Positions 1 through 5,874 of a stretch of 6,309 bases of DNA are shown in pieces. The stretch lies in NCBI GenBank assembly GCA_035693105.1, contig DASSHC010000139.1, forward strand, positions 1 through 6,309, given 5' to 3'. Numbering within the stretch: position 1 is the first letter of the stretch; every line of letters starts with the position of its first letter. The translations under genes were made by a program, and so were the position numbers. The notes below the pieces were generated by a model. That model was not told where the DNA came from. It saw nothing but the letters and a program-made list of their open reading frames with translations, and searched no databases. This DNA is from DASSHC01 sp035693105. GTDB taxonomy: Bacteria; Chloroflexota; Chloroflexia; Thermomicrobiales; Thermomicrobiaceae.

Positions 1-124
1 GGGCAGGCCCCTGTGCCTGCCCACCTCGTCGCCCCAGTGCCGAGCCAACTCGGCCGCCACCCACGTTCTCAATGGCCCCATTGCCGGTGCCTACGGGGAA
101 CAGGGCAGGCACAGGGGCCTGCCC
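1..124. repeat. Fold-back intergenic repeat with 22-nt perfect inverted arms
   Basis: The arms 1-22 and 103-124 are exact reverse complements of each other. Each arm is also a hairpin by itself, with GGGCAGGC pairing GCCTGCCC around a 6-nt loop. Between them lie two smaller hairpins: GCCGAG/CTCGGC at 39-54 with a CCAA loop, and CAATG/CATTG at 70-83 with a GCCC loop. The whole could form a multi-branched structure in single-stranded DNA or RNA. No reading frame here looks coding. The arm resembles dispersed repeats I associate with Chloroflexota genomes, which is inference. The left arm begins at the first base of the window, so the element may extend further. Confidence 0.75.
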
Positions 125-156
125 CTACCGATCAAGATGTCCGCGATACGCTGTAG

Positions 157-171
157 CCTGCCGAAGGCAGG
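157..171. repeat. Small CCTGCC-GAA-GGCAGG hairpin downstream of the TPR gene
   Basis: A 6-bp perfect stem (157-162 with 166-171) closes a GAA triloop. It lies about 80 nt beyond the stop of the minus-strand TPR gene, so it could end or stabilise that transcript, but no T-tract follows on either strand. The stem and loop resemble the CCTGY-TGAA-RCAGG hairpins in the palindrome at the right end of the window, which suggests a related dispersed element. The rest of 125-249 holds nothing else I can identify. Confidence 0.4.
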
Positions 172-249
172 ATTCATTCTGGGCCGGTAGCTGCCGCCCC
201 AGCCTCAAGCACGCCAGAGAGTGTTCCCAGCGGTGACGTAACCGACGCT

Positions 250-1899
250 CTAGTCCGCCGCCATGCGGCAGTAGCAGGAGGCGTGGATGGGGATGTCGGC
301 CCGCGCCGCCGCCAGGTCGAGCCGCTGCTTGAGCAGCGCGGCCGGCTCGCGCTCGCCCAGCCGCTCCAGGCACTCGTGGTAGCCGTGCAGGCTCCAGATG
401 TTCTCCGGGTGCTGGCAGGCCCGCGCCAGGCTGCCGTCCAGCCCCAGATCGGCGCGGTAGACCGCGGCGGCCTCCGCCACGTGCCCCTGCTCCAAGAGCA
501 GCGCCCCCAGCGCGTGCCGCGCCGGCTGCATCCAGCCCCAGGGCTCGTCGTAGAGCAGCCCGTCGTCGAGCGCCACGGCGTGGCGCAGCTGGGCGAAGGC
601 GTCCTCCTCGTTGCCCCGGCGGTACTCCAGCTCGCCGGCCAGCATGGCCCGCGCGATCTCCAGGATGTCGAGGCAGCGATTGTTGAAGAGCATGCGCGAC
701 TCCGGCACGCGCGCGGCCGCGGCCGCGAAGCGCGCCTGCTCCGCCTCCGCCTCGGCCACGCGGCCGGTGGCGGCCAGGGCCACACCCCGGGCGTAGTGGC
801 TGAGCGCGGTGGTGACGCAGTAGAGCGCCTGATCCTCGGGCAGCGGCGAGTCGAGGATCGCCTGCCACTGGCCGAAGCGGATCAGCACGTGCAGCCGGAC
901 GCCGAGGAAGCCCTCCAGCCAGTCGGCCATGTTCGGCTCGGTCCTCTCCACCAGCTCGCGCGGGATGGTACCGAGCACCTCGTCGGCGGCCCGCAGCGCC
1001 GTCTCGTACTGGCCCAGGAACATGGCACCGTAGACCTTGAAGTGGAAATCATGCACCCGGTAGAGCGTGTAGAAGTTCATCGCGCCCTCGCGCGCCAGGT
1101 ACTTATTGTCGGCCTCGATGGCGGCGCTGTTCCCGGCGACGACCGCGTGGTAGTTGCCGCAGAGGACGTCGATGTGGGTCGGCATGTGGCGTAGGTGGCC
1201 GGCATCGGGCACCAGCTCGCGCAGCCAGTCGGCCACGCGCAGCGCTCGCTCCGGCTCGGGCGACATCTCCATTAGATGGATATACATGTGCAGCACGCCC
1301 GGGTGCGTGCGGGCGGGCAAGCTCTCCAGCGCCCGCTCCAGCACCGCCCGCGCCTCCAGCGTGCTGGCGCCCGCGGCCGGCTGGCCGGTCGGCAGGTCCC
1401 AGAGCTGCCAGGGGGTGCGGTTCAAGAGCGCCTCGGCGAAGAGCGCGACCACGTCCAGCTGGTCGCGGTAGTCGTGGTAGACAGCGCGCATGGCGTCGGC
1501 GTAGTCGTCGTTCCAGACCGAGCAATCCTCGACCGGGACCGCTCGCGGGTAGCGGGCCGTGAGCGCGGTGATCAGCGCCTGCTCGACGGGGGCCGCGTGG
1601 CCCCGCAGCGCCAGGGCGCGCTGGCTGGCGGCGAAGGTGCGCGCGACGGTCTTGCCGAGCTCGGCGGGCTCGAGCATCGCCCAGGTCCTGTTGTAGTTCG
1701 GCCCGGCGGCGTAGGCCACGCCCCAGTGGGCCATGGCGCAGCCCGGGTCGTGCTCGATCGCACGCTCGAAGCAGCGCCGCGCCTCCACGTGGTTGAAGCC
1801 GTAAGTCCAGTTGAGGCCGCGATCGAACCAGCGCTGGGCTTCGGGCGAGGCGGTCGTGATCGGCCAGGTGTGCGCGCCAAGGTCGTAGTAGTCGCCCAC
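250..1899 (-). CDS. Tetratricopeptide-repeat (TPR) protein with conserved-looking His motifs
   Basis: A 549-residue protein without a signal peptide or membrane segment, so probably cytoplasmic. Helix pairs of TPR type are visible at about residues 21-66, 285-315, 366-398, 417-447, 459-489 and 502-525; the sequence between is helical and less regular. TPR folds are protein-binding scaffolds, but this subgroup has an enzyme-like signature: H199, H204, H208 and E211 in HPGVLHMYIHLMEMS, then H235, H238 and H242 in GHLRHMPTHI, and a C-terminal HASCYCR (H539, C542, C544). I recall HMP(S/T)HI as recurring in a family of bacterial TPR proteins without known activity; metal binding is inference. The start is GTG at 1897-1899. 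The in-frame stop upstream is at 1975-1977, and no ATG, GTG or TTG lies between. The ribosome-binding site is an unusual GGGAGA hexamer repeat. The gene is last of the minus-strand row, 187 nt after the VOC gene. Function unknown. Confidence 0.85.
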   Translation of the reverse strand: MGDYYDLGAHTWPITTASPEAQRWFDRGLNWTYGFNHVEARRCFERAIEHDPGCAMAHWGVAYAAGPNYNRTWAMLEPAELGKTVARTFAASQRALALRGHAAPVEQALITALTARYPRAVPVEDCSVWNDDYADAMRAVYHDYRDQLDVVALFAEALLNRTPWQLWDLPTGQPAAGASTLEARAVLERALESLPARTHPGVLHMYIHLMEMSPEPERALRVADWLRELVPDAGHLRHMPTHIDVLCGNYHAVVAGNSAAIEADNKYLAREGAMNFYTLYRVHDFHFKVYGAMFLGQYETALRAADEVLGTIPRELVERTEPNMADWLEGFLGVRLHVLIRFGQWQAILDSPLPEDQALYCVTTALSHYARGVALAATGRVAEAEAEQARFAAAAARVPESRMLFNNRCLDILEIARAMLAGELEYRRGNEEDAFAQLRHAVALDDGLLYDEPWGWMQPARHALGALLLEQGHVAEAAAVYRADLGLDGSLARACQHPENIWSLHGYHECLERLGEREPAALLKQRLDLAAARADIPIHASCYCRMAAD

Positions 1900-1901
1900 T
1901 G

Positions 1902-1922
1902 CCCTCTCCCTCTCCCTCTCCC
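1902..1922 (-). promoter_or_regulatory. G-quadruplex-capable hexamer repeat at the TPR gene ribosome-binding site
   Basis: On the coding strand this 21-nt stretch is four GGG tracts separated by three AGA loops, ending 2 nt before the GTG start. It contains the only Shine-Dalgarno-like bases (GGGAG) of the gene. The same bases form a GGGAGA tandem repeat of about 3.5 units, a pattern prone to slippage. A folded mRNA quadruplex would occlude the ribosome site, and a changed repeat number would alter its spacing; both effects are inference. Confidence 0.6.
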
Positions 1923-1976
1923 TCCGCTCGGACGTGCGAGCGCGGCGTGATGCGGTTCGTGTCTGGGTCTGGCCTC

Positions 1977-2005
1977 ATCGTAGCAGGAATGCGACCGGCC
2001 ACCAA
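1977..2005 (-). promoter_or_regulatory. Candidate sigma-70-type promoter for the TPR gene
   Basis: Reading the minus strand, TTGGTG (2000-2005) and TACGAT (1977-1982) are separated by exactly 17 nt, matching TTGACA/TATAAT at 3 and 4 of 6 positions. Transcription would start near 1970 and leave a leader of about 70 nt that includes the G-rich repeat. It lies in the 187-nt gap after the VOC gene, where a promoter would be expected. Matches of this quality also occur by chance. Confidence 0.35.
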
Positions 2006-2086
2006 GCCCCCACGCGGCAGCCTCCGGCTCCAATCGCTCGCGCCACGATGATGGCCACAGAGAGGGCTGGGCGCTTCGGCTTTGGG

Positions 2087-2563
2087 CTAATCCCCCGCGT
2101 AGGCGCGCTCGAGCGGGGCGATGTCGATCCTGGACATCCGCAGCATGGCCTGCATGACGCGGTTGGCCCGCTCGCGGTCCGGGTCGCCCAGCAGCTCGAG
2201 AAGTCTCGACGGCACGACCTGCCAGGAGACGCCGAACTTGTCCTTGAGCCAGCCGCAGGGGCCGGTCTCGCCGCCCTCGGAGAGCCTCTCCCAGAAGTGC
2301 TCGACCTCCTGCTGCGAGCGGCAGTCGATCACGAACGAGATGGCCTGCGAGAACTGGAAGACCGGCCCGCCGTTGAGCGCGACGAACTCCTGCCCGGCGA
2401 GCCGGAAGGCGACGGTCATCACCGTGCCCGCCTGGCCCGGGCCGGCTTCGCCGTAGCGGATCACTTCGGTGATCTCGGAGTTGTCGAAGATCGAGGCATA
2501 GAACCGGGCCGCTGCCTCGGCCTGGCTGTCGAACCACAGGAACGGGTGAATCTTCTGCTCCAC
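2087..2563 (-). CDS. VOC-superfamily protein, PhnB/3-demethylubiquinone-methyltransferase-like family
   Basis: A 158-residue protein, the usual size for the PF06983-type branch of the vicinal oxygen chelate superfamily. Visible family landmarks are the N-terminal KIHPFLWFD with AEAAARFYASIF (residues 4-26), FVALNGGP (60-67), AISFVIDCRSQQEVEHFWE (74-92) and the characteristic CGWLKDKFGVSWQVVP (103-118). The C-terminal helix with RVMQAMLRMSRIDI (135-148) is also typical. Despite the family name, most members have no proven methyltransferase activity. VOC proteins include dioxygenases, isomerases and resistance proteins, and the substrate here cannot be read from sequence. The start is GTG at 2561-2563, supported by AGGAGG about 8 nt upstream (2571-2578). 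It lies 95 nt after the membrane-protein gene and 187 nt before the TPR gene. The protein is probably soluble and cytoplasmic. Confidence 0.9.
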   Translation of the reverse strand: MEQKIHPFLWFDSQAEAAARFYASIFDNSEITEVIRYGEAGPGQAGTVMTVAFRLAGQEFVALNGGPVFQFSQAISFVIDCRSQQEVEHFWERLSEGGETGPCGWLKDKFGVSWQVVPSRLLELLGDPDRERANRVMQAMLRMSRIDIAPLERAYAGD

Positions 2564-2598
2564 GGTCGGCTCCTCCTACGTCGCGTCGCCGCGCCCAC

Positions 2599-2616
2599 GG
2601 CTGCCCAACCGCAGCC
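2599..2616. other. Small hairpin between membrane-protein and VOC genes
   Basis: GGCTGC pairs with GCAGCC around a 6-nt CCAACC loop. The hairpin lies 43 nt past the stop of the membrane-protein gene on the minus strand and about 36 nt before the VOC start. It could be a weak terminator or leader structure. No T-tract follows, so the call is tentative. Confidence 0.25.
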
Positions 2617-2658
2617 TCTCCATTTGGTCGAACGGGATGCGCGGAAATCGACAGCGGC

Positions 2659-3222
2659 TCAGGATCGGGGCGCCGAGTTGGCGGGTGGCGCGCCCGGCTC
2701 CGGCCGGTGGACGTGATGGGCGACCTGCTCCGCCTCGTGCATCGGGAAGAAGAGCGCCCGCAGCAGATCGCGGAAGAAGAAGCGTCCCCACCAGCCGACC
2801 GAGAGCGTGGCGAAGAAGAGGATCACGGCGTCGATGCTGTCGCGCCCCTGCCTGGCCCAGTAGACGTCCTCGAGGTCGAGCCAGAGGGCGAACTCGTCGA
2901 GGGTGAGCGCCGCGCCGAGCCCGTAGAGGAGCGCGGTCAGCCGGGAGCCCCAGGCGGAGGCCCGCGACAGGCCGGTGCCGAACTGATGCAGCCAGAGGAA
3001 GCCGACGCCGAGGAGGCTGAAGATGCCCCAAACCAGATGGTGGATGTGCGTCGTGCCGTGGGAGAGGTTGTGGAAGGGGCCGCGCTGGTCGCGAATGGCG
3101 TGGGTGATGGTCCGGACGGTGGCGAAGGTCAGCAGAAACCCGAGCGAGGCCAGGAACTGCCGCTCCTGCCGCTGCCCGTGGAAATGCCGCCGATAGATCG
3201 CCAGCAGGCGCCCGAGGCTCAT
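2659..3222 (-). CDS. Four-helix integral membrane protein of unknown function, His/Asp/Glu-rich
   Basis: A 187-residue protein counted from ATG 3220-3222. The frame stays open upstream to 3411, but I prefer 3222: GGAG precedes it by 5 nt, and the upstream residues are arginine/proline-rich and unlike protein. Hydrophobic segments lie near residues 23-40, 63-79, 92-108 and 131-147, giving four predicted membrane helices with a charged C-terminal tail. Polar residues cluster beside or within the helices: H41, H51, H55, H59, H61 and H62 in HNLSHGTTHIHH, then D109, E110, D116, E118 and D119 in TLDEFALWLDLEDVYW, and a tail with H162, H169, H170 and H172. I recall similar uncharacterised membrane proteins with THIHHLVWG and DEFALWL motifs in Actinobacteria and Chloroflexota. 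A metal-dependent membrane enzyme or metal transporter is possible but unproven. It stands 200 nt after vapC, so it probably has its own promoter; TGCTATCGT in the leader is a weak -10-like match. Confidence 0.75.
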   Translation of the reverse strand: MSLGRLLAIYRRHFHGQRQERQFLASLGFLLTFATVRTITHAIRDQRGPFHNLSHGTTHIHHLVWGIFSLLGVGFLWLHQFGTGLSRASAWGSRLTALLYGLGAALTLDEFALWLDLEDVYWARQGRDSIDAVILFFATLSVGWWGRFFFRDLLRALFFPMHEAEQVAHHVHRPEPGAPPANSAPRS

Positions 3223-3412
3223 CCCAGCTCCGCTCGGCACCGCACGCTCCTCGTCGCCGGCAACGATAGCACGCCAGCGGCGAACGCGACTCCGGAGCCG
3301 TCCCGCATCGGCCACAATGACTGTACGTGGATTTTGGCGTTCGTCACGCTCCGGGAAGGCACCGGGGCGGAAGGGCGACATGGCAGCGGGCGATTTCGGC
3401 GCTAAGAGCACA

Positions 3413-3427
3413 GGTAACAGCGTTACC
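3413..3427. terminator. Dyad GGTAAC-AGC-GTTACC over the toxin stop codon
   Basis: Perfect 6-bp inverted repeat with a 3-nt spacer. The vapC stop TAA (complement of 3423-3425) lies inside the right arm. It may act as a weak transcription end or mRNA-stabilising hairpin for the toxin-antitoxin transcript, or as a protein-binding dyad. There is no T-tract, so terminator function is uncertain. Confidence 0.3.
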
Positions 3428-3824
3428 AGATTGTCTGGAGACCAGCCGTGCGAATCTGCCGGTCTCGGGTAATCAGCGGCACATCATACAAGCGGGCGGT
3501 TGCCGCGATCATCCGGTCCGGTAGGTCCGGCACTCGCTCTCGGTCGATGGTCGGCAGGGCGCTCGCCACGGTGCGATCGAGCGGCAATTCGCGCAGCACG
3601 GCGCCTGGCAGGTCGAGCGCGCTCATCAGACGGCTGAACGCCGCCGGATGGATACGCCCCTTCTCAACGAGATAGACGATCTCGGCAAGCGTGATGGCCG
3701 AGCATCCGACCTGATGGCCATCGGCCGCAGCCGACTCGATCGCTGTCCGGGCAGTAGTGGAGAGGCGCGGATCGTCGTAGAGATACCAGATCACCGTGTG
3801 GGTGTCGGCGACGGCCCGAAGCAT
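3423..3824 (-). CDS. PIN-domain ribonuclease toxin, VapC-like
   Basis: A 133-residue protein spanning one PIN domain. The acidic catalytic residues expected for magnesium-dependent PIN nucleases are all visible: D7 in VADTHTVIWYL, E48 in SAITLAEIVYL, D103 in DLPDRMIAATA and D121 in LITRDRQI. The toxin is therefore probably active. By family knowledge, VapC toxins cut RNA (tRNA, rRNA or mRNA) and are held inactive by the antitoxin; the target here cannot be predicted. The ATG start (3822-3824) overlaps the antitoxin stop as TGATG, giving translational coupling with the antitoxin made first. No separate ribosome-binding site is needed. The pair is the first unit of the minus-strand row. It is probably autoregulated through the antitoxin, as in related systems. 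The PIN assignment is strong, whereas the name VapC rests on the operon context. Confidence 0.9.
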   Translation of the reverse strand: MLRAVADTHTVIWYLYDDPRLSTTARTAIESAAADGHQVGCSAITLAEIVYLVEKGRIHPAAFSRLMSALDLPGAVLRELPLDRTVASALPTIDRERVPDLPDRMIAATARLYDVPLITRDRQIRTAGLQTIW

Positions 3825-4075
3825 CAGGGTGTGGGACGCGGAAACTTGGCCCAGGCTTCCCGTCGCTCAGCATCGATCTCCTCAGTCGAGGGTGCTGGAC
3901 CAAGATCTTTGAGCAATCCGAGCAAGGAGCGGCTCTCGGTCGGACGGCTGGCGGCGAGCGCGCGCTCGATCTCCGGCGCCATCTGCGCGATCAGACGCAC
4001 CTGATCACGCGGCGACAGCCTGCGGACGAGATGGAGCACCTCTTCGAGGGTCACCGGAGAATGCGGCTGGGCCAT
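3824..4075 (-). CDS. Antitoxin of the PIN-domain toxin (VapB-like role)
   Basis: An 83-residue protein from ATG 4073-4075 with AGGTGG three nt upstream. The frame is open further upstream to 4237, but those residues look non-coding and this start has the better site. The N-terminal half (VTLEEVLHLVRRLSPRDQVRLIAQM, about residues 8-33) is predicted helical. The C-terminal part, with LLGLLKDLGPAPSTEEID followed by RREAWAKFPR, fits the toxin-wrapping tail seen in short antitoxins placed before PIN toxins in Chloroflexota and cyanobacteria. It has no obvious AbrB or ribbon-helix-helix DNA-binding domain, so how it represses its own promoter is unclear. Its stop TGA shares a base with the toxin ATG. 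The identification rests mainly on gene order, overlap, size and tail motif. Confidence 0.82.
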   Translation of the reverse strand: MAQPHSPVTLEEVLHLVRRLSPRDQVRLIAQMAPEIERALAASRPTESRSLLGLLKDLGPAPSTEEIDAERREAWAKFPRPTP

Positions 4076-4180
4076 CGTCCACCTACCATTACGCGAATAC
4101 AAAGCAAGGAGCCAGGAGTGTGCGGTGTTGGTCATGCACACGTCTGGCGGGAGAACCGCGCCGCCCGCGCTGTGTGCGCC

Positions 4181-4203
4181 GGAGGGTTCGTTGAACCGGC
4201 TCC
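4181..4203. promoter_or_regulatory. Dyad GGTTC-GTT-GAACC upstream of the antitoxin gene
   Basis: Five perfect base pairs around a GTT loop, extended by GGAG/CTCC after a 2-nt bulge, about 105 nt upstream of the antitoxin start. Because toxin-antitoxin pairs commonly repress themselves by binding a dyad near their promoter, this is a candidate operator. It lies just downstream (minus strand) of the TACAAT -10-like hexamer, which fits that role. Evidence is positional only. Confidence 0.3.
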
Positions 4204-4480
4204 GCTCCCAATTGTACCCTCTCGCGTACCGCCTCACCGATGAGGACCGCCTCGTCTATCCGCTGAAGCGCGATCATGCCGGAAGAGTTATGTCGCGCGG
4301 AATAAGCACGGCGCACGCGCCATGTCATCAGCGCCCCCGCAGGAGTGGCGAGTGACAGACGCTTATGGGGTCTCATCGGACACGGCGCACGCATCTTTCG
4401 GCCGCCGTGCGCGCCGGCCGCTTTGCCTTATGTCGTATACGGGAAACATCCAGCGGGCCACACTCCGCGTAGAGCGGGTG

Positions 4481-4492
4481 TACCGGCCGGTA
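4481..4492. promoter_or_regulatory. Perfect 12-bp palindrome TACCGGCCGGTA
   Basis: A fully symmetric 12-nt sequence 39 nt upstream of the secreted-protein start. Perfect palindromes in a leader are typical operator shapes, and this one sits where a repressor could block transcription or where a hairpin could form in the leader. GC-rich DNA produces such palindromes by chance at moderate frequency, so function is only suggested. Confidence 0.3.
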
Positions 4493-4497
4493 TCAGG

Positions 4498-4519
4498 CAT
4501 TCGACGAGCCATTCGACGA
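4498..4519 (+). repeat. Tandem CATTCGACGA repeat in the leader of the secreted-protein gene
   Basis: CATTCGACGA occurs at 4498-4507 and again at 4510-4519, a 12-nt period. The second copy runs into the GAAGGGA that serves as the ribosome-binding site of the gene at 4532. It could be a paired regulator site or a simple duplication. Confidence 0.45.
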
Positions 4520-4531
4520 AGGGAATACGAC

Positions 4532-5659
4532 ATGCAGCGACGAAAGTACGCGCTGTTCGTCGACCTCCAGACGGCGGTTTTGCGCAGGCAGCGGCGCTGG
4601 CGCATGCTCGGGATGCTCGCGGCCACGGTCATGGCGCTCGCGCTCGTGGCGGGCGCGCAGGCGTCGGGCACCCCGGCGCTCGCGCTCTCGCCGGCCTCGC
4701 TGACGTTCGCGGCGCAGGATACCGGCACCACCAGCGCGCCGCAAACGATCACGGCGACGAACACCGGCACCGCCCCGCTCTTCTTCAACAACGTCGCCTT
4801 CAGTGGCGGCGACGAGCTCGACTTCACCATCGTCAGCGACGAGTGCATCGGCACGACGCTCGCCGTCGGCGCGAGCTGCGGCATCGCGGTCACCTTCTCA
4901 CCGACCACCACCGGCACGCGCTCGGTGACCATCGCCTACACCGACAACGCGCCGAACAGCCCGCAGACGGTGCCGGTGACCGGGGGCGGCACCGGCACGG
5001 CCGCGCCGCTGGCGATCAACGACCAGTTCTTCACCTGCGCCAACGGGGTCTGCGACGTGGGCGCCGGCAGCAATGTCTTCGTGAACAATTTCTTCACCAC
5101 CACCTTCGAGGCCAGCGGCGGCAGCGAGCCCTACACCTGGTCCGGCCAGGTCCCCGCCGGCATGACGCTGCGGCCCTCCGGCCTCGTCCTCGGCGCGCCA
5201 ACCAGCCTCGGCACGCAGACCTTCCAGGTCACGGTGACGGACGCGGCCGGCAACTCGGTGACCGGCGCCTTCTCGCTGACCGTCACCAGCTCGCCGCCGC
5301 CGACTCCCCCCGGCTGCCAGACCGGCGGCACCCGCAAGGAAGCGCTGAGCGGCCCCACCTTCAACGGCAAGCGGCCGCGCGGCGAGGCCCAGGCCGATGA
5401 GTCGCAGTTCAGCGGCTGCGGCGGCTTCAGCCTGCTCACCGTCAAGGTCTCCAACGTCAACCTGCCGGACGGCACCGTGCTCTGGGTCACGCTCGACTTC
5501 AAGCCGGTCGGCACGATCACGCTGCGCGGCGGCTCGGGCACGATGCCGACCTACAACATGGGTCGCTTCGGCGTCTCGCGCGACCAGATCCGCGTCTTCA
5601 ATTCGCTGCCGGACAACAGCCCCTTCACCCAGATCCTGAGCGGCGGCGGCTTCTCCTAA
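4532..5659 (+). CDS. Secreted multi-domain protein: choice-of-anchor-D/ASH-like, Ig-like and C-terminal beta domain
   Basis: A 375-residue exported protein. Residues 1-24 are a long basic N-region (RRQRRWR), residues 25-44 a hydrophobic core, and cleavage after AQA-44 is likely. Residues 50-155 match the choice-of-anchor-D/ASH type, with LSPASLTFAAQDTG, NTGTAPL and the paired-cysteine signature C105...LAVGASC116 followed by VTFSPTTTGTRS. Residues 158-252 form an Ig-like putative-binding domain of He_PIG type (FEASGGSEPYTWS, VPAGMTL, TFQVTVTDAAGN), preceded by C169/C174. A proline linker (254-260) leads to a C-terminal region with NGKRPRGEA, VNLPDGTVLWVTLD and VGTITL. It resembles repeats in secreted proteins of environmental bacteria; C262/C296 may bridge. 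No LPXTG, sortase or membrane anchor is seen. ATG 4532 is preceded by GAAGGGA. The frame is open back to 4322 but looks non-coding. Probable role is adhesion or surface binding; the ligand is unknown. Confidence 0.85.
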   Translation: MQRRKYALFVDLQTAVLRRQRRWRMLGMLAATVMALALVAGAQASGTPALALSPASLTFAAQDTGTTSAPQTITATNTGTAPLFFNNVAFSGGDELDFTIVSDECIGTTLAVGASCGIAVTFSPTTTGTRSVTIAYTDNAPNSPQTVPVTGGGTGTAAPLAINDQFFTCANGVCDVGAGSNVFVNNFFTTTFEASGGSEPYTWSGQVPAGMTLRPSGLVLGAPTSLGTQTFQVTVTDAAGNSVTGAFSLTVTSSPPPTPPGCQTGGTRKEALSGPTFNGKRPRGEAQADESQFSGCGGFSLLTVKVSNVNLPDGTVLWVTLDFKPVGTITLRGGSGTMPTYNMGRFGVSRDQIRVFNSLPDNSPFTQILSGGGFS

Positions 5660-5680
5660 TCCGCTGCTCCCGATCGGCGG

Positions 5681-5717
5681 TTGCTCGCCCGGATTCAGCG
5701 AAGAGTCCGGGCGGCAA
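5681..5717 (+). terminator. Strong hairpin after the secreted-protein gene
   Basis: CGCCCGGA (5686-5693) pairs perfectly with TCCGGGCG (5706-5713), and TTGC/GCAA extends the stem after one bulged T, giving 12 bp and a 12-nt loop. It begins 22 nt beyond the stop codon, the right place for a transcription end. No T-run follows, so it may need a factor or mainly protect the 3' end. A second hairpin follows closely. Confidence 0.5.
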
Positions 5718-5723
5718 CCCCAG

Positions 5724-5738
5724 CCGGCGACGCGCCGG
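5724..5738 (+). terminator. Second GC-rich hairpin (CCGGCG-ACG-CGCCGG)
   Basis: A perfect 6-bp all-GC stem with a 3-nt loop, 6 nt after the preceding hairpin. Two stable stems in tandem behind one gene suggest a reinforced transcription end. There is no T-tract, so the reading is positional. Confidence 0.35.
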
Positions 5739-5814
5739 GCAACCCTGCGGACTAGAGCAGGATGCGGAGAGGTTGGCCGCGCCGTCGGAGCGGAGCGATG
5801 CTTCGCTGCGGCTT

Positions 5815-5874
5815 GGATCCTTCGGCAAGCTCAGGACGACAGGGGGAACGGAGCCTATGCCCGGTCATCCTGAG
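5815..5874. repeat. Dispersed-repeat-like inverted pair (CTCAGGACGAC / GTCATCCTGAG)
   Basis: CTCAGGACGAC (5830-5840) and GTCATCCTGAG (5864-5874) are reverse complements with one mismatch, separated by 23 nt. The preceding GGATCCTTCGGCAAG belongs to a pattern I recall as scattered in many copies through intergenic regions of Chloroflexota and other bacteria. A nearby stem, AGCGA/TCGCT at 5794-5807, may be part of the same element. No coding frame is convincing. Confidence 0.55.

Larger units (their letters stand above)
4076..4531. other. Divergent intergenic region between antitoxin and secreted-protein genes
   Basis: This 456-nt stretch has open frames but none with a family-like protein, so I read it as non-coding. 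It must carry the promoters for both flanking genes. On the minus strand, TACAAT (4211-4216) is a good -10 match but lacks a convincing -35. It also holds GGCC-rich dyads, such as CGGCCG at 4399-4404 and 4415-4420, the palindrome at 4481-4492 and the tandem repeat at 4498-4519. No promoter can be assigned firmly for the plus-strand gene; GTATAC at 4435-4440 is only a weak candidate. Confidence 0.5.

Noticed and set aside
1103..2005. Long open frame on the minus strand overlapping the TPR gene
   Set aside because: Arginine- and alanine-rich translation with no family features, in a second frame of a convincing TPR gene; a GC-rich shadow.
1572..2537. Minus-strand frame of 321 codons across the VOC-TPR gap
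   Set aside because: It overlaps two well-supported genes and has low-complexity composition, so it is a shadow frame.
3223..3411. N-terminal extension of the membrane protein to an upstream ATG
   Set aside because: The added residues are Arg/Pro-rich, while ATG 3222 has a GGAG site and begins the recognisable helical protein.
4322..4531. Upstream start for the secreted protein
   Set aside because: An extra 70 residues would place the signal segment internally; ATG 4532 has a ribosome site and gives an N-terminal signal peptide.
4532..4666. Twin-arginine (Tat) signal
   Set aside because: RRQRRWR does not match the S-R-R-x-F-L-K pattern, so an ordinary Sec signal with a long basic N-region is more likely.
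4345..5400. Plus-strand frame of 351 codons, out of phase with the secreted protein
   Set aside because: The translation is rich in His and Arg with no domain; the other frame has clear ASH and Ig-like signatures.
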